Source: Bacillota bacterium (GTDB lineage Bacteria; Bacillota; Clostridia; Lachnospirales; Lachnospiraceae). From it: a stretch of 6,646 nucleotides of DNA. The stretch lies in the NCBI GenBank assembly GCA_022717655.1, contig JAIIAN010000166.1, forward strand, positions 1 to 6,646. The letters are read 5' to 3'. A program made the position numbers and the translations under genes. Position 1 is the first letter of the stretch. Each line of letters starts with the position of its first letter. The notes beneath the pieces are model-generated. The model made no database searches and was not told the DNA's origin. It worked only from the letters and a program-made list of their open reading frames with translations. Shown piece after piece: positions 1 to 5,308 of the stretch.

Positions 1-245
1 AGCGAATGAAATTTTTAAAACATGAAAAAGGAGGTCTGGACGCAGTGTGTGATGTAATGGAAAAATATGAAGAGATTGCAGCAGAAAAAGCAGCAAAAGA
101 AGCATCAGAAAAAGCAAATATTAAAGCAATCAAAAATATGATTCAATTTAGTATCTCAAAAAGCATGATTTTGACAAAGTACTCTGAAAAAGAATATGAG
201 CAGGCTGTGAAAGAACTCGAGGAGGAAGAAGCCGAGCAAAAGTAA
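1..245 (+). CDS. C-terminal end of a probable Rpn-like PD-(D/E)XK nuclease/transposase (partial, 5' end outside window)
   Basis: The reading frame is open to the left edge, so the ATG at 6 is probably an internal methionine and the gene starts outside the window; no ribosome binding site can be judged. What is visible is about 80 residues ending in TAA at 243-245. It reads VCDVMEKYEEIAAEKAAKEA, then a long Ala/Glu/Lys-rich helix, then KNMIQFSISKSMILTKYSEK and an acidic end (KELEEEEAEQ). A charged helical stretch followed by a short helix-turn-helix-like tail is typical of the C-termini of Rpn (recombination-promoting nuclease) and related PD-(D/E)XK nuclease family transposases, which are common in Lachnospiraceae. 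The catalytic domain is not in view, so the family call rests on tail style alone and could be wrong. The gene is about 500 bases from the next one and probably unrelated to the operon that follows. Confidence 0.55.
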   Translation, partial: RMKFLKHEKGGLDAVCDVMEKYEEIAAEKAAKEASEKANIKAIKNMIQFSISKSMILTKYSEKEYEQAVKELEEEEAEQK

Positions 246-351
246 GCAGAAAGAATGGAATACGGAGTGAAATACCAAGCATGGTTTTAGAAAAACTGTA
301 ATTAATGAATAGAATATAGAGTAGTAGAAAATTTTAATAATAGTTAATAAA

Positions 352-405
352 GCTTTTATAATACCAATCTTGACAGTCTAGTTAAGAGTTGGTATTATAA
401 AAAGC
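352..405. repeat. Long imperfect palindrome embracing the promoter
   Basis: TTTTATAATACCAA at 354-367 is matched perfectly by its reverse complement TTGGTATTATAAAA at 389-402, giving 14 pairs. The pairing extends outward to GC (352-353) and GC (404-405) with one bulged A. It extends inward through TCTTGAC/GTTAAGA (368-374 and 381-387) with one bulge and one G-T pair, leaving a loop of about six bases. The stem starts with T and ends with A, the reverse of an intrinsic terminator, and only a short T5 run at 410-414 follows. It could be an operator for a dimeric regulator, a cruciform-forming site, or a relic repeat. Confidence 0.7.
370..398 (+). promoter_or_regulatory. Strong sigma-A-type promoter for the FHA-PP2C-kinase operon
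   Basis: A perfect -35 box TTGACA (370-375) is separated by exactly 17 bases from a five-of-six -10 box TATTAT (393-398). The -10 box is preceded by an extended -10 TG (390-391) with one base before the box. Transcription would start near 405, giving a leader of about 335 bases before the FHA start. The -10 lies in the right arm of the palindrome and the -35 in its inner stem, so a protein bound to the palindrome would cover the promoter. The mirror arm gives a weaker minus-strand candidate (TTAACT, 16 bases, TATTAT) with no gene to serve. Confidence 0.72.
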
Positions 406-725
406 ACAATTTTTAGAGTCATTTATAAGAAATTATTTAATCAGATACATGATTGTATTTATATTATATATCTATTTGTTAAAAAAATTTTAATCAAAAA
501 TAAATTCTAAATCAAATCAAAAGAAAATATCTTAGATTAACTCATTTAAATTGTATAAATTCTATAAAACATTTCAATATTTGCGTCTAATAATAAAAAA
601 AGTCTGACCACAAAATCTGACACGTATTGTGGGAATCCATCAAAAAAAGGTAAAATTAGAAATAATAAAAAAGATTTAATGCAGTCATATTTATGTAATG
701 AAAAAAATAAAAATGATTGCCTTTT

Positions 726-734
726 GGAAGGAAG
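726..734 (+). promoter_or_regulatory. Ribosome binding site that sets the FHA protein start at 742
   Basis: GGAAGGAAG lies with its AAGGA core nine bases before ATG 742. The in-frame ATG at 679 has only AAAAAAGATTTA in front of it, and the 21 residues it would add (rich in Asn, Cys and Lys) look like translated leader rather than protein. The start at 742 is therefore preferred. Confidence 0.75.
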
Positions 735-741
735 CATTGGA

Positions 742-1803
742 ATGGCGAAGTATAAAAGTAAGATAAAAAACAGCCAGTTAACCGTGAAAGCTAAACTTTC
801 GTCAGGTGAAAAAGTAAATGAAAGAGAATTAGATTTTTTTTCTCAAAAGCATATCAGAGGACTATTAAAGGCGAAACTTGTTAGAAGATTTGGGAGAACC
901 TCTATTCAATATACAGGACCGACAGCAATTAGCTTGTTGGAGTATTTGAAAAAGCCAATCACAAAATACAATCTTTTATTTATCATAGAGCAGATGATTT
1001 TAATGGTTCAGAAAATACAGGCAAATTCAATGTCTTTAAATAAATTAGTATGGGATATCAATCAGGTTTATATCAATGAGACAACTCGAGAATTACAGCA
1101 TATTTATCTGCCACTAGAAGTAGTGAAAGAGGATGCTGATTTATTAGGATTTTTGAATCAGGTGATTTATGCAGCACAACCTGTGCCAGAACAGAACTCA
1201 GATTATATTTCCAGATTTGTGTATTTCATAAATAGTTTGAATAGTTTTGATACAGAGCGTATTGAGAACTTTATTTACAGGGAAGATAGAAGTGTAATTA
1301 ATACCCTAAAAGAATATACAAGTAAACAAAGTGACTTTATGACAGACAAACAGAGTGATTATTATAAGCACTATGATGAAGAAGATGAGTATGGAAAAAC
1401 AGAACTGTTAGATGAAGATGAAGAAACAGGATTGTTGGGAGATGAAGAAGAGGATACTGGAGTATTGGAAGAAGGAGAAGGTACTGGAATACTAGAAGAG
1501 CAGAAGATTCATTATCCAATATTGTACAGAGTATTGACGGAAGAAAATATAGATATTGATAAGCCCGTTTTTAGGATTGGAAAGGAACGCAATTATGTGG
1601 ACTATTTTGTATCAAATAATAGTGCGATAAGCCGGAGTCATGCGGACATTATTACAAGAGAACAAAAATGCTATGTAATGGACTTAAATTCTAAAAATAA
1701 AACTTATGTCAATAATCAGCAGATACCAGCTAAGCAGGAAATAGAAATTTCTAATGGCGATTGTTTAAAACTGGCAAATGAGGAATTTATTTTTTATTAT
1801 TAA
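742..1803 (+). CDS. FHA-domain phosphothreonine-binding protein with DUF6382-like N-terminal domain and TxxL motif linker
   Basis: A cytosolic reader protein of 353 residues with no signal peptide or membrane segment. Residues 1 to about 190 resemble the DUF6382-type domain that precedes FHA domains in clostridial proteins; this is recalled from style, including the segment around HIYLPLEVV. Its function is unknown. Residues 210-255 form an acidic linker with four Thr-x-x-Leu copies (T220, T229, T239, T248). Residues 260-353 are an FHA domain, a fold that binds phosphothreonine peptides. Its signature residues are present: RIGKE (R278), SRSH (S297-H300) and NKTYVN (N319, T321), ending in GDCLKLANEEF. 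It opens the operon, 21 bases ahead of the phosphatase gene. By analogy with GarA/OdhI, a phosphorylated linker threonine could bind the protein's own FHA domain and close it; that is inference. An alternative start at 679 would add 21 residues. Confidence 0.88.
   Translation: MAKYKSKIKNSQLTVKAKLSSGEKVNERELDFFSQKHIRGLLKAKLVRRFGRTSIQYTGPTAISLLEYLKKPITKYNLLFIIEQMILMVQKIQANSMSLNKLVWDINQVYINETTRELQHIYLPLEVVKEDADLLGFLNQVIYAAQPVPEQNSDYISRFVYFINSLNSFDTERIENFIYREDRSVINTLKEYTSKQSDFMTDKQSDYYKHYDEEDEYGKTELLDEDEETGLLGDEEEDTGVLEEGEGTGILEEQKIHYPILYRVLTEENIDIDKPVFRIGKERNYVDYFVSNNSAISRSHADIITREQKCYVMDLNSKNKTYVNNQQIPAKQEIEISNGDCLKLANEEFIFYY
1399..1494 (+). repeat. Four tandem acidic Thr-x-x-Leu motifs in the FHA protein linker
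   Basis: The encoded motifs are KTELL, ETGLL, DTGVL and GTGIL, with threonines at residues 220, 229, 239 and 248 (spacing 9, 10, 9), separated by Glu/Asp/Gly runs. At the DNA level this is a degenerate repeat of about 27-30 bases. FHA domains commonly recognise phosphothreonine with a +3 residue preference, aliphatic in some families, so these are plausible kinase targets and FHA ligands. Confidence 0.75.
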
Positions 1804-1824
1804 AATTTTAGATGGGAGATAGAG

Positions 1825-2586
1825 ATGCATTATACAGCGACAGCAGATACCGATGTTGGTATTAAAAAGCAGACCAATCAAGACAGTATATTGATAAAAC
1901 ATGGACAGTGTGAAAAAGGAGAAATTCTTCTTGCTGTTATCTGTGATGGAATGGGAGGTCTGAAAAAAGGAGAAGTTGCAAGTGCAACAGTGGTAAAAAA
2001 ATTTTCAGAATGGTTTGACTCAGAACTGCCATTTGAACTTAAAAATCTGGATATGAATATTATCGCAGATAAATGGAGTCTGCTACTAAAAGATTTGAAC
2101 ATAAAAATTGCGGAATATGGACAACAAGATGGAATAAGACTTGGTACAACGTTTACAGGGGTTTTGTTTATTGATGACCAATATCTTGCTGTACATGTTG
2201 GAGATACAAGATTATATCAACTGGATTCTGGATTAAAGCAATTGACAACAGACCATACATTTGTAGCAAGGGAAATTAGAAGAGGAAATCTTACTGTAGA
2301 GCAGGCAAAAAAAGATAAGCGTAGAAATATGCTGTTACAGTGTGTGGGGGCATCAGAAAGAATGGAACCTGAAATTTTAACAGGGACAGTGCAGCAGGGC
2401 GCATATATGCTTTGTTCAGATGGATTTAGACATGAGATTTCAGAATCAGAGATATATGAATCCCTTAATCCAGTAAATTCGATAAATAAAGAAGCAATGC
2501 ATAATAATGTGAAATACTTAATTGAACAGGTAAAAAAGAGAAATGAAAAGGATAATATCTCAGTGGTATTAGTAAAAGTAAGCTGA
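1825..2586 (+). CDS. PP2C-family (PPM) Ser/Thr protein phosphatase
   Basis: A metal-dependent phosphatase that removes phosphate from Ser/Thr residues and is the expected antagonist of the kinase encoded next. Its 253 residues are the usual size for bacterial PrpC/Stp-type enzymes with a single catalytic domain and no membrane segment. All core motifs are visible in order: TNQDS (D20), CDGMGG (D41, G42), GTTFTG (107-112), HVGDTRLY (D127), the flap region with TTDHTFV and the conserved QCVGA, CSDGF (D199) and KDNISVV (D243). The metal-binding aspartates are all kept, so it should be active. Small departures from the common pattern are Cys before DGMGG and Thr in place of Ser in GDSR. A GGGAG ribosome site at 1814-1818 lies six bases before the ATG. 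The gene sits 21 bases after the FHA gene and ends 15 bases before the kinase start. Confidence 0.95.
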   Translation: MHYTATADTDVGIKKQTNQDSILIKHGQCEKGEILLAVICDGMGGLKKGEVASATVVKKFSEWFDSELPFELKNLDMNIIADKWSLLLKDLNIKIAEYGQQDGIRLGTTFTGVLFIDDQYLAVHVGDTRLYQLDSGLKQLTTDHTFVAREIRRGNLTVEQAKKDKRRNMLLQCVGASERMEPEILTGTVQQGAYMLCSDGFRHEISESEIYESLNPVNSINKEAMHNNVKYLIEQVKKRNEKDNISVVLVKVS

Positions 2587-2590
2587 GAGT

Positions 2591-2596
2591 GGTGAG
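2591..2596 (+). promoter_or_regulatory. Ribosome binding site favouring the kinase start at 2602
   Basis: GGTGAG lies five bases before ATG 2602. A GTG at 2596, two codons earlier, is in the same frame and has GAGAG (2585-2589) in front, so it cannot be excluded. The choice changes the protein by only two residues. Confidence 0.55.
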
Positions 2597-2601
2597 TGCG
2601 G

Positions 2602-4326
2602 ATGGCAGAGATTGGTTCAGTAATTGACGGAAAATATGAAATACTGACAGAAATCGGACATGGTGGAATGTCAGTTGTATATCTTGCAATGGATACCCAT
2701 TTGAATAAGCAGTGGGCAGTAAAAGAGATTAAGAAAAAGGGTAGTGGAAAGAACGACGAAATCATAGTAAACAGTCTGCTTGCAGAAGCAAATATGATGA
2801 AGAGGTTAGACCATCCTGCATTACCAAGAATTGTAGATATTATTGATAATGGTATCACAATTTACGTTGTAATGGACTACATAGAGGGTGAATCACTTGA
2901 TAAGGTTTTGGAACGGTACGGAGCGCAGCCAGAAGATTTGGTAATAGGATGGGCGAAACAATTATGTGATGCCCTGACTTATTTACACTCTCAAAAACCT
3001 CCGATTATTTACAGAGATATGAAACCGGCTAATGTTATGTTAAAGCCGGAAGGAAATATTAAGATTATTGATTTTGGTATTGCGCGAGAATACAAGGAAC
3101 AGAGTCTTGCAGATACAACAGTGCTTGGAACAAAAGGGTATGCGCCACCAGAACAGTATAGCGGGCAGACAGATGCAAGGTCTGATATTTTTGCTTTGGG
3201 AATGACGATGCATCATCTGCTTACAGGGGTTGACCCTCGTTCAGGAGATGCCTATGCACCTGTAAGAATGTGGAATCCGGAATTGTCAGAAGGTATAGAA
3301 ATTATTATTGATAAATGCGTACAGCCGGCACTGGAAAAACGTTATCAAAGCTGTGAAGATCTTCTGTATGATTTGAGTCATCCTGAATTAATAACAAAAG
3401 ATTATAAAAGAAGACAGAAAAGAAAATTAAATGCATTTATTGCAACAGGAGTTCTTACGGTTGCATTAGCAATAACAGGAGTTGGATGCAGGGTGGCAGC
3501 TGCTAAAGTAAATAATAATAATTATGATATCTTAGTATCACCATCAGAAGCAACATCTATAGAAGAGAAAATCAGCAGTTATAAGCAGGCAATTAATATT
3601 TATCCAAATCGTTTTGAGGCCTACGAAAGCATGTTACAGGCTTATGAAGATGAGGGGAAATTTGGAAAAGAACAAAATGATGAATTTTTGGCTTTATATA
3701 ATGCACATAAAGATGGCTTTGATAAGACAAGCGTAGAGTATGCAAATCTTAACTATAAAATTGGAATGATGTATTTCAATTATTATACAAACGATGATGG
3801 AAGTTATAGTTTTTCAAACCGTGTACAGAAAGCATATTCATTTTTTGCTGTAAATCACGACAACAAAGAGATATCAAAAGAATTTGAGTCTAAAAATATT
3901 TCTGACTGCTATTACAGAATCTGTTATTTCTATAAAAAATACATATTAAGTTCAGCAACAGTAGAAGAAGCATCAAAAGACAATTATGAGGGATTATTGT
4001 CAACAATTGAAAAAGCATTAGCAGAAGTAGAAAATGCAGGAGCTTATGACCAGTTAACCTTATACAATGGAACATTTATGTTCCTGTATGACCAGAGAAG
4101 CAGTATGGTTCAGGTAAATGTAGATAAGGATTTAATTACTCAGTTGCTGGATAACGTTTATAAAAAAGCAGAAAAATTATCGGTACAGAAAGAGCAATCA
4201 CAAGAACTTAAAAATGAAATTATAGATAATTACAAAGATTATAAAGAAGCGATTGAGCGCGCTTATACAAATGCAGAAGAAAGACAAGAGCTTCAGGAAT
4301 CTAATGGAGAAGAGGAGACAGAGTAA
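2602..4326 (+). CDS. Transmembrane Ser/Thr protein kinase with non-PASTA extracytoplasmic domain
   Basis: A 574-residue membrane kinase that would phosphorylate Ser/Thr on cytosolic targets in response to an outside signal. Residues 12 to about 265 are a Hanks-type kinase domain. Visible elements are the Gly-rich loop IGHGGMSVVY (18-27), lysine K41 in WAVKE, helix-C glutamate E62, catalytic loop YRDMKPAN (D139, K141, N144), DFG (D157-G159), an activation loop with T172, T173 and T177, and GYAPPEQ (179-185). R138 before the catalytic Asp marks an RD kinase, normally switched on by activation-loop phosphorylation. A basic stretch (KRRQKRK) precedes one membrane helix at about 277-295, placing the kinase inside. 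The outer 270 residues have no PASTA repeats. Their start (SSYKQAINIYPNRFEAYESM) looks TPR-like, the rest is helical and Tyr-rich, and the end is acidic. The ligand is unknown. The stop overlaps the next ATG by one base. Confidence 0.93.
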   Translation: MAEIGSVIDGKYEILTEIGHGGMSVVYLAMDTHLNKQWAVKEIKKKGSGKNDEIIVNSLLAEANMMKRLDHPALPRIVDIIDNGITIYVVMDYIEGESLDKVLERYGAQPEDLVIGWAKQLCDALTYLHSQKPPIIYRDMKPANVMLKPEGNIKIIDFGIAREYKEQSLADTTVLGTKGYAPPEQYSGQTDARSDIFALGMTMHHLLTGVDPRSGDAYAPVRMWNPELSEGIEIIIDKCVQPALEKRYQSCEDLLYDLSHPELITKDYKRRQKRKLNAFIATGVLTVALAITGVGCRVAAAKVNNNNYDILVSPSEATSIEEKISSYKQAINIYPNRFEAYESMLQAYEDEGKFGKEQNDEFLALYNAHKDGFDKTSVEYANLNYKIGMMYFNYYTNDDGSYSFSNRVQKAYSFFAVNHDNKEISKEFESKNISDCYYRICYFYKKYILSSATVEEASKDNYEGLLSTIEKALAEVENAGAYDQLTLYNGTFMFLYDQRSSMVQVNVDKDLITQLLDNVYKKAEKLSVQKEQSQELKNEIIDNYKDYKEAIERAYTNAEERQELQESNGEEETE

Positions 4327-4832
4327 TGGCTGAGACATTATCAATGATATCAATTATAGCGTTTGTCCTGGCAGGAATCTGTCTGGTAGCAACAATCATA
4401 CTGTTTATTTACTTTAAAATACCGTCTATCATTGGAGATTTGTCTGGAAAAACAGCCAGAAAATCCATTGAACAGATGCGTCAGAACAATGAAAAAACCG
4501 GAAATAAGTCTTATAAACCGAGTAAAGTAAATGAAAAGAGAGGTAAATTGACAGATTCGATAAGAGAGACATCAAAGATGGTTCAAAAACCAAAAAAAGA
4601 AGAGGAAGAAAGACCAGAAACAGGATTATTAGATGAAAATAAAATAGAAAGTATAAGAAATGATGAAACAACTGCTCTCAATGGTGAGGATGTTTTTGAA
4701 TCAGGATTTGATGAAAATGAGACAGTTCCACTTAATGACTACGAAAGCCATCAAGGACCAAGAAGTGGAGGAATCCCAATTCAGGTTCTTGAAGAAGTGA
4801 TACTTACCGATTCAGAAGAGGTGGTTCGATGA
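4326..4832 (+). CDS. Single-pass membrane protein with cytoplasmic Thr-x-x-Leu phospho-acceptor-like tail
   Basis: A 168-residue protein of unknown function. Residues 8-30 form one membrane helix. The short N-terminus is acidic or neutral and the residues after the helix are Lys/Arg-rich, so the C-terminal 138 residues should face the cytoplasm. The juxtamembrane part (GDLSGKTARKSIEQMRQNNE, then a Lys-rich stretch) resembles a small Lachnospiraceae family I recall next to such kinases, but I know no name for it. The tail carries three acidic Thr-x-x-Leu motifs: ETGLL (T99), ETTAL (T115) and ETVPL (T133). It ends in ILTDSEEVV, a conserved-looking terminus. The motif matches the one in the FHA protein linker, which makes it the best candidate kinase substrate and FHA docking partner at the membrane. 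The ATG overlaps the kinase stop by one base, with GAGGAG (4312-4317) eight bases upstream. Confidence 0.85.
   Translation: MAETLSMISIIAFVLAGICLVATIILFIYFKIPSIIGDLSGKTARKSIEQMRQNNEKTGNKSYKPSKVNEKRGKLTDSIRETSKMVQKPKKEEEERPETGLLDENKIESIRNDETTALNGEDVFESGFDENETVPLNDYESHQGPRSGGIPIQVLEEVILTDSEEVVR
4620..4733 (+). repeat. Three Thr-x-x-Leu motifs in the membrane protein tail
   Basis: ETGLLDE, DETTALNGE and NETVPLND place threonines at residues 99, 115 and 133, each preceded by Glu and followed at +3 by Leu, in acidic surroundings. ETGLL is identical to one copy in the FHA protein encoded three genes earlier. The spacing (16 and 18) is wider than in that protein. Confidence 0.7.
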
Positions 4833-5308
4833 AACAGAAATTATCAGAAGTAAAAGATTGTTTCTGGTTATCAATGATTCTTATAGGAATCTTATCATTT
4901 ACCTTTGTACTTATGCCGATTGCAAATTATACAGAAGGAAAAGTACAAAGAATCATTTTATTTTTAATTGGACTTCTATTCTGGGGAGCACTTATAAGTG
5001 GATATTATTTTTTGATATTAACTTATAAAAACTACAAAGGAACAGTTTCTAAAAAGTTTTTAAAAGAACATGAAGAAACACATGCCTTTGAATTTCTTGC
5101 AGTATGTTCCAATAAAGAAGCAAGAATAATAGACATTATTTTGTTAGTTGATTTGGCAGTGTTGCTGATTATCAATCTTTTGAAAAAAACGAATGGAGTG
5201 CTTCCTTATATCGGGTTAGCTGTTTTAGTTTTTACGATTCATACACATTGTATGTTTAATGGAAATATTTATAGAAAAATGAAATGCGAAAGGAAGAAAA
5301 AGAAATGA
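4829..5308 (+). CDS. Four-helix integral membrane protein of unknown function
   Basis: A 159-residue protein with four hydrophobic segments at about 12-32, 40-64, 100-118 and 124-143, and a very basic C-terminus (RKMKCERKKKK). The segment at 67-99 between helices 2 and 3 is hydrophilic and includes HEETHAFEF and CSNKEARIIDI. By the positive-inside rule both termini and this central loop should face the cytoplasm. HTHCMFNGN at the end of helix 4 looks like a conserved family signature, and I recall similar unnamed proteins following the one-pass Thr-x-x-Leu protein in Lachnospiraceae. No enzyme motif is recognised. It overlaps the previous gene by four bases (ATGA), with GAGG (4818-4821) seven bases before the ATG, so translation is probably coupled. 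A membrane partner of the kinase or of the one-pass protein is possible but unproven. Confidence 0.82.
   Translation: MKQKLSEVKDCFWLSMILIGILSFTFVLMPIANYTEGKVQRIILFLIGLLFWGALISGYYFLILTYKNYKGTVSKKFLKEHEETHAFEFLAVCSNKEARIIDIILLVDLAVLLIINLLKKTNGVLPYIGLAVLVFTIHTHCMFNGNIYRKMKCERKKKK

Larger units (their letters stand above)
246..741. other. AT-rich non-coding gap with promoter, palindrome and long leader
   Basis: No convincing gene lies here on either strand. It holds the palindrome and promoter described separately, then about 335 bases of very AT-rich sequence up to the FHA gene. In the leader I see a short inverted repeat ATACA/TGTAT at 445-458, a direct repeat TCTGAC at 603-608 and 616-621, and an inverted repeat CCACAA (608-613)/TTGTGG (627-632) with a 13-base loop. 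I recognise no riboswitch, T-box or tRNA. No classical GC-rich hairpin with a U-tract follows the upstream gene, so where that transcript ends is not evident. Confidence 0.6.

Noticed and set aside
171..200. Promoter starting with TTGACA inside the upstream gene
   Set aside because: The -35 is perfect but the -10 region (AATATG/TATGAG) is poor, and it lies within coding sequence with a far better promoter downstream.
354..402. Invertible (phase-variable) promoter flanked by inverted repeats
   Set aside because: The arms are only 21 bases apart and the promoter boxes lie within the repeat, so inversion would barely change the sequence; no recombinase is visible in the window.
352..414. Intrinsic terminator for the upstream gene
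   Set aside because: The stem is T-rich on the left and A-rich on the right, AT-rich overall, and not followed directly by a U-tract; the T5 run is several bases away.
595..650. Known riboswitch such as a cyclic di-GMP aptamer
   Set aside because: I could not find the conserved core of any riboswitch class; only short repeats are present.
546..737. Minus-strand 63-residue open frame in the leader
   Set aside because: It is Phe/Leu-rich from reading an A-rich strand backwards, matches no family I know, and has no convincing start site.
679..741. Earlier in-frame ATG for the FHA protein
   Set aside because: There is no Shine-Dalgarno site before it, its added residues look like translated leader, and ATG 742 has a strong site at good spacing.
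2217..2858. Minus-strand 213-residue open frame
   Set aside because: It lies across the PP2C and kinase genes, whose catalytic motifs are intact on the + strand; its Ser/Phe/Ile-rich content is what an antisense AT-rich gene gives.
3007..3042. Pseudokinase because His of the HRD motif is Tyr
   Set aside because: Catalytic Asp, Lys and Asn, the ATP lysine and DFG are all present, and YRDMKP is a common variant in clostridial kinases as I recall them.
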